Positions 43,147 through 51,039 of a stretch of 64,000 nucleotides of DNA are shown one piece after another (position 1 is the stretch's first letter; each line of letters starts with the position of its first letter). Both the position numbers and the translations under genes were made by a program. Origin of the DNA: Cyclobacteriaceae bacterium (GTDB taxonomy: Bacteria > Bacteroidota > Bacteroidia > Cytophagales > Cyclobacteriaceae); contig JANQOR010000040.1 of the NCBI GenBank assembly GCA_028285685.1, positions 93,409 to 157,408 on the forward strand. Direction: 5' to 3'. Below the pieces are notes generated by a model. That model was not told the origin of the DNA. It saw nothing but the letters and a program-made list of their open reading frames with translations, and made no database searches.

Positions 43147-43533
43147 ATGGCAAAGACAGAATACGTAGGAGAGTTTGAGTTCAATGCATCTAAGAAGATG
43201 CTCTTTCCATATTTTAGTACAGCTTCTGGTTTGGCGCAGTGGTTTGCCGACGATGTTAACATCAATAATTCAAGCAAAGAATACACATTTATATGGGATG
43301 GAGATGAAACAGTTGCCAAGCTAACGTCCAACAGAACCAATCATCATGTCAGGTTCGACGTAGTTGACGAGAACGATGATGATCCCAACTATTTCGAATT
43401 TAAGCTGGATATGAATGAGCTCACTCAATCGGTTTACGTTCAAATCACCGACTACTCCGATATGGATGTGGAAGAGGCGCAGGAATTGTGGGAGAGCTTA
43501 ACCAGTGATCTAAAAGAAATAGTCGGCGGGTAA
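43147..43533 (+). CDS. START-like domain protein
   Basis: About 128 residues from the ATG at 43147. KTEYVGEFEFNASKKMLFPYFSTASGLAQWFADDVNI and EYTFIWDGDETVAKLTSNRTNHHVRFDVVDENDDDPNYFEFKLDMNELTQSVYVQITDYSD match the Bacteroidota-specific START-like family (AHA1/SRPBCC relatives). The fold carries a hydrophobic ligand pocket; the ligand is unknown. It typically occurs next to a LptF/G-type permease as here, and the gene pair is conserved in many Bacteroidota. It is cytoplasmic. Confidence 0.88.
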   Translation: MAKTEYVGEFEFNASKKMLFPYFSTASGLAQWFADDVNINNSSKEYTFIWDGDETVAKLTSNRTNHHVRFDVVDENDDDPNYFEFKLDMNELTQSVYVQITDYSDMDVEEAQELWESLTSDLKEIVGG

Positions 43534-43548
43534 TAATTGGCATTTTTC

Positions 43549-43581
43549 TTGCCAGTCCTTTCGGAAGCTTCTCTAATTTTG
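43549..43581 (+). promoter_or_regulatory. Candidate promoter of LptF/G-type gene
   Basis: TTG (43549-43551), 22 nt, then TAATTTTG (43574-43581), a good -7 match with a slightly long spacer. Only 8 nt separate it from the ATG at 43590, so the transcript would be nearly leaderless. Confidence 0.4.
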
Positions 43582-43589
43582 TTCCTCAT

Positions 43590-45287
43590 ATGCGAAGGCT
43601 GGATATTTTAATGCTCAAATCTTTTATTGGACCATTTCTTCTAACTACAACTGTGTCCAATTTTATCCTGCTGATCCAATACCTTTTAAAATACTTCGAC
43701 GATTTCGTTGGAAAAAATCTAGGTGTAACCGTCTTTGCAGAGTTGCTGTTCTATTTCTCAATGAACATGCTTCAGATAGCATTGCCGCTAGGAATTTTGG
43801 TTGCTTCATTAATGACCTTCGGAAATCTGGGAGAGAATTTTGAACTGACAGCAATTAAAGGGTCGGGCATCTCGCTTCTACGTGTGTTGCGACCCATTTT
43901 CGTATTCGTCTTGTTCCTGGGTGTTGGAGCTTTCTTCTTTAACAATTACGCGATACCGGCTGCCAACTTGAAAGCTTACAGCCTTCTTTATGATATCAAA
44001 CACACAAAACCGGCATTGGATATAAAGGCCGGGGCTTTTTACAACGGAATTCCCGACTATAGCATCAAGGCAAAACATAAACTACCGGATGGTAAAACAC
44101 TCCTGGATGTGATTATCTACGACCACACAGCTGGTAGGGGCAACAAGACCGTGATTTTAGCAGATTCTAGTCTCATGTACACCATTTTGGATGACCGTTA
44201 CTTGAAACTGGAACTGTACAATGGTAATTACTACTCGGAAAAGGATAAAAAGGAGAGTAAGATCAATCGTTTTTACAGAACGAATTATCAGAAAATGGAC
44301 ATGGTCTTCAGCCTTGCTTCATTTGACCTTAAAAGAAGGAAGGAGGAGTTGTTTCAAAACAATCGTCAGATGAAAAATATCAAGGAGCTCACCGTTGATA
44401 TAGATTCATTTGCAAATATGATACTCAGATCAAAATCGAACTTGGTTCTTAATGCCGATCATGCGTTTGAGTATCATATAAAGAACAAGCAGAAGATACT
44501 TGAGAAAAACAAATTTAAAGGAGATACGCTCACAAAAGAAAGCGGAGGTTATCTAAAGTCTTCGTTCTTGCCACTTGATCTGTTTATCAAGCCGCCAGAG
44601 GTAAAAAGGAAACGAAGATCAGAACAGGATTCGGTTAAAAAACAAACAAACCCCACACTTTATGCCGAGCAAGAGCGTACCCTAATGAAAGATACTTCGG
44701 TCGTCCGACTTTTGAAGGAAGAGACGCTTGCAGTGGAAGCGAAGAAGGAGGAAACTTTACTCCTTGATACGCTTGGTTGGGATTATTTGGATGCCCAGCT
44801 GTATAAGACCAAGGATAAGAGGAAGAGAACAACCATCACAACTTCAGCATTGAATCAGGCAAGAAATATCAAGGTTACAGTAAATGCCACCGAACAACGG
44901 ACCTACCGGGCCAGAAGAGACAAAAACTTGTACACCATCGAAAAATACAAAAAATACTCTCAGGCGGTTGCTTGTGTCCTTATGTTTATGATAGGAGCCC
45001 CTTTGGGAGCTATTATAAAGAAGGGCGGATTGGGTATGCCGACAATCATTGCCATCTTGTTCTTTATTATTTACTACGTCTTCACTAGTATCGGTGAGAA
45101 GTCAGCCAAAGCAGGGGCAATGGATCCTTATCTGGCCGTTTGGTTGTCGGATATGGTTCTTTTACCCTTCGGACTCTTTTTCTTGAGACAGGCCCGGATT
45201 GATGCCAGATTGTTTGATGTTGATTTCTACAATATCTGGCTGGAAAACCTGCGAACAAGATTTGCTAAGAACACCAAAGAAGTCTAA
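43590..45287 (+). CDS. LptF/LptG (YjgP/YjgQ) family permease
   Basis: 565 residues. N-terminal TM block (LMLKSFIGPFLLTTTVSNFILLIQYLLKYFDDFVGKNLG, LQIALPLGILVASLMTFGNLGE, VLRPIFVFVLFLGVGAFFFNN), then a long periplasmic beta-jellyroll region (about 130-440) with inserted charged stretches, and three C-terminal TM helices (AVACVLMFMIGAPLGAIIKKGGLGMPTII, LFFIIYYVFTSIGEKSAKAG, AVWLSDMVLLPFGLFFL). MRRLDILMLKSFIGPF is the usual family start. The family extracts LPS from the inner membrane for transport with LptB/LptC. The insertion is larger than in Proteobacteria. The gene before it is START-like. Confidence 0.9.
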   Translation: MRRLDILMLKSFIGPFLLTTTVSNFILLIQYLLKYFDDFVGKNLGVTVFAELLFYFSMNMLQIALPLGILVASLMTFGNLGENFELTAIKGSGISLLRVLRPIFVFVLFLGVGAFFFNNYAIPAANLKAYSLLYDIKHTKPALDIKAGAFYNGIPDYSIKAKHKLPDGKTLLDVIIYDHTAGRGNKTVILADSSLMYTILDDRYLKLELYNGNYYSEKDKKESKINRFYRTNYQKMDMVFSLASFDLKRRKEELFQNNRQMKNIKELTVDIDSFANMILRSKSNLVLNADHAFEYHIKNKQKILEKNKFKGDTLTKESGGYLKSSFLPLDLFIKPPEVKRKRRSEQDSVKKQTNPTLYAEQERTLMKDTSVVRLLKEETLAVEAKKEETLLLDTLGWDYLDAQLYKTKDKRKRTTITTSALNQARNIKVTVNATEQRTYRARRDKNLYTIEKYKKYSQAVACVLMFMIGAPLGAIIKKGGLGMPTIIAILFFIIYYVFTSIGEKSAKAGAMDPYLAVWLSDMVLLPFGLFFLRQARIDARLFDVDFYNIWLENLRTRFAKNTKEV

Positions 45288-45292
45288 ATTTG
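45262..45292 (+). promoter_or_regulatory. rpsO promoter inside the end of the permease gene
   Basis: TTG (45262-45264), exactly 20 nt, then TAAATTTG (45285-45292). This is a near-perfect Bacteroidota promoter whose -7 box contains the stop codon of the upstream gene. Confidence 0.6.
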
Positions 45293-45322
45293 CGCTTCAA
45301 ATAAAAGAGGTAGAAATTTAGA

Positions 45323-45592
45323 ATGTATCTTACGAAAGAAAAAAAGATAGAATTTTTTAAGGAACACGGTAAATCCGAAGCTGACACGGGTTCCACAGAA
45401 GCACAGATTGCGCTTTTCACACATCGAATAAACCACTTAACAGATCACCTGAAAACGCAGAAAAAAGACCATTCATCGAGGCTCGGTCTTTTGAAATTGG
45501 TGGGAAAGCGAAGAAGACTCCTGGATTATCTTTACACAAATGATATCGAGAGATATCGTAGCATTATTGCAAAGCTGAATATCAGGAAATAA
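45323..45592 (+). CDS. rpsO: 30S ribosomal protein S15
   Basis: 89 residues, the normal length. [89 protein letters not shown] covers the entire S15 consensus, including the DTGSTE turn, HLxxHxKxHxKDHxSRxGLL and the KRRRLLDYL motif. It binds 16S rRNA at the h20-h22 junction. It is followed by pnp, the classical rpsO-pnp order. A terminator separates the two, so read-through or a separate pnp promoter is needed. Confidence 0.98.
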   Translation: MYLTKEKKIEFFKEHGKSEADTGSTEAQIALFTHRINHLTDHLKTQKKDHSSRLGLLKLVGKRRRLLDYLYTNDIERYRSIIAKLNIRK

Positions 45593-45604
45593 GAAACTTA
45601 AAGA

Positions 45605-45632
45605 GGGGATCACACATCTGATTCCCTTTTTT
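45605..45632 (+). terminator. Terminator after rpsO
   Basis: GGGGATCA (45605-45612) pairs with TGATTCCC (45619-45626, one G-U), followed by TTTTTT. Confidence 0.8.
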
Positions 45633-45679
45633 ATTTTATCAACCCAAGGGCCAAACGGGCTCTTGTTACATTATTTATT

Positions 45680-47842
45680 ATGATTAAACACGTTACAAAG
45701 ACCTTCAAACTTACGGACGGCAGAGAAGTGTCCATCGAAACAGGAAAACTTGCGAAGCAAGCCGATGGATCCGTCGTGGTTAGAATGGGTGACGCCATGC
45801 TATTGGCGACAGTCGTTTCCTCACCGGAGGCGAAAGAGGGAGTGGACTTTCTTCCACTTTCAGTAGATTATCAAGAAAAATTTGCAGCTGCAGGGAAGAT
45901 ACCAGGCGGCTTTCTAAAAAGAGAGGGAAGACTCTCTGACTATGAGGTATTGATTTGTAGACTGGTAGACCGGGCACTTCGCCCGCTATTCCCCGACGAC
46001 TATCATGCAGACACCCAAGTTTTTATACAGCTTATCTCGGCAGATAGTGATGTGATGCCCGATGCATTAGCCGCTCTTGCAGCTTCTTCGGCACTCGCCG
46101 TTTCGGATATTCCTTTCCATGGCCCTATCTCCGAGGTAAGAGTCGTGAAGGTGGATGACAACTACAAGGTGAATCCGACCCTTACAGAAATGGAATCAGC
46201 AACATTGGATTTGATCGTCGCTGGTACAGATGAAAACATCATGATGGTGGAAGGTGAGTCAAAAGAGGTTTCGGAGGCTGAAATGCTAGAAGCTATCAAG
46301 ATTGCTCACAATGAAATTAAAATCCAGTGTAAGGCCCAGTTGGAGCTAGCTGAAGAAGTTGGGGTGAAAGAGAAAAGGGAATTTGATCATGAGCCTAAGG
46401 ATGAAGAGTTGAAAGCTTCAATGAAAGCACAGGTTTATGACAAACTCTATAAAGTAGCTGAAGCTGGAAATCCTAGTAAGTCAGAGCGAAAAGAAGCCTT
46501 CAAAGCGATCTATGAGGAGTACACTTCTCAGTTTAGTGAGGAACAGTTGGAAGAAATGGACGATTTCTTGCTTGGAAAGTACTTCCACGACATTGAGAAG
46601 GAAGCGGTAAGAAACTGTGTCCTTGATACCAGGCTTAGATTAGACGGTAGAAATCTGGACCAGATCAGACCTATTTGGACAGAAGCTGATTATTTGCCTT
46701 CTGCACACGGATCTGCGGTGTTTACGCGAGGCGAAACTCAGTCGATTACGTCTGTAACCCTGGGTACGAAGCTGGATGAGCAGATGATAGATGGAGCAAT
46801 GATTTCCGGCTATAACAAATTCATTTTACACTATAACTTCCCTGGTTTTTCAACTGGTGAGGTTAGACCAAATCGTGGCCCGGGACGTCGAGAAGTAGGA
46901 CACGGAAACCTTGCGATGCGAGCGTTGAAACCAATGATCCCTTCTGAAGACGAAGGAAATCCTTACACGATCCGAGTGGTATCAGATATCCTGGAATCGA
47001 ACGGATCTTCTTCCATGGCGACTGTTTGTGCCGGTACAATGGCACTGATGGATGCTGGGATACAACTAAAGAAACCAGTCTCTGGTATTGCAATGGGAAT
47101 GATCTCCGACTCTGAGTCTGGAAAGTATGCAATCCTGTCGGATATTTTGGGTGACGAAGATCACCTGGGTGATATGGATTTTAAGGTGACAGGAACCACT
47201 GAAGGGATCACCGCATGCCAGATGGACATCAAAGTAGACGGTCTCTCGTACGAAGTTTTGGCTGAAGCTTTGGAACAGGCTAAGCAGGGAAGATTACACA
47301 TTCTCGGTGAAATGGCTAAGACTATTTCCCAGCCAAGAGCTGAGCTTAAGCCACACACGCCAAGGATGGAGATGATGCGTATCGACAGAGAGCTGATAGG
47401 TGCTGTAATCGGGCCAGGTGGAAAGATCATCCAGGAGATCCAGAAAGAGTCAGGTGCTACTGTGAACATCGAAGAAGACGAGCAAGGTGGGAAGGTTAGC
47501 ATTTTTGCCAGCGATAGAGCTGCTCTTGATGAGGCGTTGGGACGTATCAAAGCAATCGTTGCCCAACCAGAGGTAGGTGAGGTGTACGATGGAAAAGTGA
47601 AGAGTATTATGCCATTTGGTGCATTTGTGGAGTTTTTACCAGGAAAAGACGGGCTACTTCATATCTCGGAGATCAAGTGGGAGCGGGTAGAAAACGTGTC
47701 AGATGTGATGGAAGAGGGCGAAGAGATCAAAGTAAAATTGATCGACATAGATAAGAGAACGGGCAAGTTCAAACTTTCCAGAAAAGTTCTTTTACCAAGG
47801 CCTAAACGGGAGGAGAAGCCTGCTGAGAAAACAGAAGAGTAA
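45680..47842 (+). CDS. pnp: Polyribonucleotide nucleotidyltransferase (PNPase)
   Basis: 720 residues, full length. Two RNase PH domains ([33 protein letters not shown] near the N-terminus; [21 protein letters not shown] with [20 protein letters not shown] in the second), a KH domain ([35 protein letters not shown]) and a C-terminal S1 domain ([33 protein letters not shown]). It degrades RNA 3'-5' by phosphorolysis and is part of mRNA turnover. The catalytic Asp/His cluster in the second core is intact. The end is lysine-rich, as in related Bacteroidota enzymes. Confidence 0.98.
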   Translation: MIKHVTKTFKLTDGREVSIETGKLAKQADGSVVVRMGDAMLLATVVSSPEAKEGVDFLPLSVDYQEKFAAAGKIPGGFLKREGRLSDYEVLICRLVDRALRPLFPDDYHADTQVFIQLISADSDVMPDALAALAASSALAVSDIPFHGPISEVRVVKVDDNYKVNPTLTEMESATLDLIVAGTDENIMMVEGESKEVSEAEMLEAIKIAHNEIKIQCKAQLELAEEVGVKEKREFDHEPKDEELKASMKAQVYDKLYKVAEAGNPSKSERKEAFKAIYEEYTSQFSEEQLEEMDDFLLGKYFHDIEKEAVRNCVLDTRLRLDGRNLDQIRPIWTEADYLPSAHGSAVFTRGETQSITSVTLGTKLDEQMIDGAMISGYNKFILHYNFPGFSTGEVRPNRGPGRREVGHGNLAMRALKPMIPSEDEGNPYTIRVVSDILESNGSSSMATVCAGTMALMDAGIQLKKPVSGIAMGMISDSESGKYAILSDILGDEDHLGDMDFKVTGTTEGITACQMDIKVDGLSYEVLAEALEQAKQGRLHILGEMAKTISQPRAELKPHTPRMEMMRIDRELIGAVIGPGGKIIQEIQKESGATVNIEEDEQGGKVSIFASDRAALDEALGRIKAIVAQPEVGEVYDGKVKSIMPFGAFVEFLPGKDGLLHISEIKWERVENVSDVMEEGEEIKVKLIDIDKRTGKFKLSRKVLLPRPKREEKPAEKTEE

Positions 47843-47877
47843 GGCCTAAGACAAATAGAAAGTATCTGGCCTTTTTT
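47841..47877 (+). terminator. Terminator after pnp
   Basis: AAGGCC (47841-47846) pairs with GGCCTT (47868-47873), followed by a run of T. The loop is 21 nt. Confidence 0.65.
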
Positions 47878-47949
47878 GGGCACAAAATCACTTAAATTGG
47901 TGTTCACCTTGGACATCAATTTTTTTATTTAATTAAGAATATTAAACCA

Positions 47950-48900
47950 ATGTCAATAGAGAAAGTAAAAGTTTTAATCATCGGATCTGGACCTGCAGGT
48001 TTTACTGCTGCGGTATATGCCGCTCGTGCAGGCTTAAAGCCAGTGCTTTACCAGGGTGGACAACCGGGAGGACAGTTGACAATCACCAATGACGTGGAGA
48101 ACTACCCAGGCTATCCCGATGGTGTGATAGGACCACAGATGATGATTGACTTTCAAAAACAAGCGGAACGTTTCGGAACAGAGGTTCGAAGCGGAATGGT
48201 TACTTCAGTCGATTTCTCTGGATGGCCGCACAAGGCTGTTATCGACGAGAAAACTGAGATTGAGGCGGAAGCGGTCATCATTTCTACGGGAGCATCAGCC
48301 AAATGGCTTGGCTTGGAGAGTGAAGAGCGACTAAATGGGAAAGGCGTTTCGGCATGCGCGGTATGCGACGGATTCTTCTTCAGGGGACAGGATGTTGTTT
48401 TGGTTGGTGGAGGAGATACCGCAGCTGAGGAGGCTAGTTATTTGTCAAAGATTGTGAATAAAGTCTACATGATCGTAAGAAGGGATGAGATGCGAGCTTC
48501 CAAGATCATGCAGCAGCGAGTATTAAATGCCCCGAATATAGAGGTTCTGTGGAACACTGAAACCGATGAAGTACTAGGTGATCAGGAGGTTAGTGGCGTT
48601 CGAGTTGTTAACAATCAGACGGGAGAGAAGAGGGAAATCGAAGCTCAGGGCTTCTTTGTCGCAATTGGACATGAGCCTAATACAGCAATCTTCAAGGACT
48701 GGTTGGAGCTAGATGATACGGGTTATATCAAAACCATTCCGGGTACTGCCAAAACGAATATTCCTGGTGTTTTTGCCACCGGTGATGCGCAGGACAAAAT
48801 ATATAGGCAAGCGGTGACGGCAGCAGGTAGTGGCTGTATGGGAGCTTTGGATGCTGAGAAATTCATAGCAGAAAAGGAAGTGGAGTTGGCTGAGGCATAA
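47950..48900 (+). CDS. trxB: Thioredoxin-disulfide reductase
   Basis: 316 residues. FAD-binding Rossmann GSGPAGFTAAVYAARAG at the N-terminus, NADPH-binding GGGDTAAEEASYL in the second domain, and redox motif CAVC (Cys136/Cys139), all as in low-molecular-weight bacterial TrxB. FATGDAQDKIYRQAVTAAGSGCMGALDAEKF completes FAD binding. It transfers electrons from NADPH to thioredoxin. Its own terminator follows at 48924. Confidence 0.98.
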   Translation: MSIEKVKVLIIGSGPAGFTAAVYAARAGLKPVLYQGGQPGGQLTITNDVENYPGYPDGVIGPQMMIDFQKQAERFGTEVRSGMVTSVDFSGWPHKAVIDEKTEIEAEAVIISTGASAKWLGLESEERLNGKGVSACAVCDGFFFRGQDVVLVGGGDTAAEEASYLSKIVNKVYMIVRRDEMRASKIMQQRVLNAPNIEVLWNTETDEVLGDQEVSGVRVVNNQTGEKREIEAQGFFVAIGHEPNTAIFKDWLELDDTGYIKTIPGTAKTNIPGVFATGDAQDKIYRQAVTAAGSGCMGALDAEKFIAEKEVELAEA

Positions 48901-48923
48901 TTGTTTGTGATACCCACGAATTT

Positions 48924-48950
48924 AAAAACCGGGACTAGCCCGGTTTTTTT
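48924..48950 (+). terminator. Terminator after trxB
   Basis: AACCGGG-ACTAG-CCCGGTT followed by TTTTT (stem 48927-48945). It shows an A-run on the 5' side, so it may act on both strands. Confidence 0.85.
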
Positions 48951-48963
48951 ATGCGGTAAAACA

Positions 48964-48992
48964 AAGGCCTCGAACGATTGTTACGAGGCCTT
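48964..48992 (-). terminator. Terminator-like hairpin for minus-strand operon
   Basis: AAGGCCTCG (48964-48972) and CGAGGCCTT (48984-48992) are perfect complements with an 11-nt loop. It lies 24 nt past the stop codon of the lipoprotein gene at 49017. The following U-tract is short. Confidence 0.6.
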
Positions 48993-49016
48993 ATTGTCAA
49001 CCAGCTATGAAAAGGC

Positions 49017-50126
49017 TTATTCAAATACGATCTCTAAGGCTGCAATATCAGCAGGATTGTACGGTACCAGATCTCCGATTCGATCTACTAACGGGTCAAA
49101 GATGGCATCCGGCGAAGTTCCACCCTGGATGAATCCGTTCGAGTTGAAATAGCCAGGTGCCTCCGTGTTATGCAAGTACTGATCAATCAGGCTCTGATCA
49201 ATGTCAGGAAATGCAGTTAGTATTTGGTCTGTGAAGACATTCTTCAGAGAGTGTTCCACCAAAAGAATAGTACGGTCGTTCGAATCCAGATTTCCCGGAG
49301 GAAGTCCGACTTCTGCAACACCGATGTTCCCGTCATGAATCCCGGAAGCTACGAATGCCCAATTGAACCCTTTGGTGTCTGTAAAGAAAGCTGCATTTGG
49401 ATGGTGCGAATTTCCAAAAACATCAACCACTTCGCCAGATCTTCCTACGAACATTTTCAAAGTACTTATCGAGTAGGGGTCGTCGAGAGGATTAGCCAAT
49501 GGAAGGTTATCAATCGTCACAATCATTTGAGCATCATAATTTTCAGAATCCTCAGAATATTCGATTCGATAAATGGCATCTCCAGCGCTTACTTCTTTAA
49601 TTCTATCCACATTGTAAGGTTTGATAATCGCAACACCTTTGATCAATGTGTTATCCCAAAAGACTTGCATAGCCTTACCTCCGTCTGCGTTGTCCTCGGA
49701 CTCGGCATCTGTGATGGTAAGTGAGAATTCATAGTCAACACCTTCGTACGATGCACCTTCTACTACGGTCAGATTTTTTACCCGTCCATCGTCGTCGCTT
49801 TGATAGGAAAGAAAAAATGCTTGATCTACGTGAACAGATATGCCGCCAATAATCGCCTCGGCCAGTTTTCCGGATTCTTCGCCAACATGGATGAACAAAG
49901 AAAGTAGTTCGTAGATCTCATTACCATTTAGGTCATCTTCGGTGCGACCTGCGGTTCGTCCGCTCAGAGCATCTGGATTCGCAATAGATTGAGGAACATC
50001 CACAGAAAATCGTTCTGGTAGGATACTTGCCCCAGGTGAAGGAGTATCTATTGAATCATCGCATGACGCTGCGAACAACAGCAGCGTGACAAGGACAATA
50101 AGTGTTAAGAAATTTATCTTCTTCAT
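49017..50126 (-). CDS. Lipoprotein, last gene after sigma/FecR/TonB/DUF4249 operon
   Basis: About 369 residues from the ATG at 50126 (MKKINFLTLIVLVTLLLFAASC, lipobox AASC); upstream in-frame ATGs at 50138 and 50150 are alternatives. The mature protein is acidic with no recognised domain. It contains ELLSLFIHVGEESGKLAEAIIGGISVHVDQAFFLSYQSDDDGRVKNL, KAMQVFWDNTLIKGVAIIKPYNVDRIKE, FNWAFVASGIHDGNIGVAEVGLPPGN and NGFIQGGTSPDAIFDPLVDRIGD. It lies 121 bp downstream of DUF4249 on the same strand and probably uses the same regulator or its own promoter. Confidence 0.7.
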   Translation of the reverse strand: MKKINFLTLIVLVTLLLFAASCDDSIDTPSPGASILPERFSVDVPQSIANPDALSGRTAGRTEDDLNGNEIYELLSLFIHVGEESGKLAEAIIGGISVHVDQAFFLSYQSDDDGRVKNLTVVEGASYEGVDYEFSLTITDAESEDNADGGKAMQVFWDNTLIKGVAIIKPYNVDRIKEVSAGDAIYRIEYSEDSENYDAQMIVTIDNLPLANPLDDPYSISTLKMFVGRSGEVVDVFGNSHHPNAAFFTDTKGFNWAFVASGIHDGNIGVAEVGLPPGNLDSNDRTILLVEHSLKNVFTDQILTAFPDIDQSLIDQYLHNTEAPGYFNSNGFIQGGTSPDAIFDPLVDRIGDLVPYNPADIAALEIVFE

Positions 50127-50247
50127 GGTATTTTTCATTTTAATCTTCATTTGATCCTATCACACGAAACCTTCCTTTTACCCTATAAAAAAAAATAAAA
50201 AATAGGTATTAATTGATAACATATTGATTATAAGTCACTTAAGTATG

Positions 50248-51039
50248 CTAATTCACAACTATTGAATCCGAAACTACCATCGAAACGGAAAAGTATCCAA
50301 CGGCTCCCTCTGAGAGATTGGTTAGAACGTTTCCGGCCGCCACATCAAAACCGCCGCCTCGCCAATCTACTTCAGCCAGGAAAGACCTGAGAAAATTCTG
50401 ATGACCCTCGGTAAGGGAGAACTTCCTTCTATGAACCACAGCTCCTTCCGGAAATGTCAGTAATTCCTTATCCGGAGCAAAGGTTTTAGTTATGTCTATC
50501 ACATTTAGTGTATAAAAAAAGGCTTCCACCTCCTGTGTGGACGGAACTCCCAGAGCATCGTTTTCATCCCAGGTGACACGTACCTCAGTCATAGAAGGAA
50601 TGGTTTCGCTATGTACGTATTCGAAAAGGCCGGTGTCGATTTCATTAACTGTCAATGGTGGCAATGGTGTCCCAATGGCGGATGTAGCAAAAGCAAAGTA
50701 CTCGTTACCCTCATGCAAGATGTAGAGTGTGTACAATACGTCGAATAGTGCCTGGAGCGTGTCGGTCTGATAAACGCCAGGTCTGGTGTCGTCGTGGCTT
50801 AGAAAAAAATTAGTCCTCTCATCATTAATTACAACAAGAGCATCAGTCACCGGCGGAGCCTCATCATTTAGGCCATCAAATGTCAAACTGAGTTTAATCT
50901 CCTGCCGAACTCGTTCGCTTGTCAGCTTGCCATCTACGACCAGCAATACCTCATCTTTCGGATTCAATCCTTGATCCGAAACCTCCTCACAACTGAGAAT
51001 AGCGACTGCGATTAATAGTGATGGTAGAAATTTTTTCAT
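50248..51039 (-). CDS. DUF4249 lipoprotein, TonB receptor partner (second locus)
   Basis: 263 residues. MKKFLPSLLIAVAILSC ends in a lipobox. EVLLVVDGKLTSERVRQEIKLSLTFDGLNDEAPPVTDALVVINDERTNFFLSHDDTRPGVYQTDTLQALFDVLYTLYI is the DUF4249 pattern. Its start overlaps the receptor stop by 4 nt (ATGA), indicating translational coupling. It is shorter than the DUF4249 protein at 22396 (368) and lacks its CCDC tail. It is a surface partner of the receptor; the ligand is unknown. Confidence 0.88.
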   Translation of the reverse strand: MKKFLPSLLIAVAILSCEEVSDQGLNPKDEVLLVVDGKLTSERVRQEIKLSLTFDGLNDEAPPVTDALVVINDERTNFFLSHDDTRPGVYQTDTLQALFDVLYTLYILHEGNEYFAFATSAIGTPLPPLTVNEIDTGLFEYVHSETIPSMTEVRVTWDENDALGVPSTQEVEAFFYTLNVIDITKTFAPDKELLTFPEGAVVHRRKFSLTEGHQNFLRSFLAEVDWRGGGFDVAAGNVLTNLSEGAVGYFSVSMVVSDSIVVN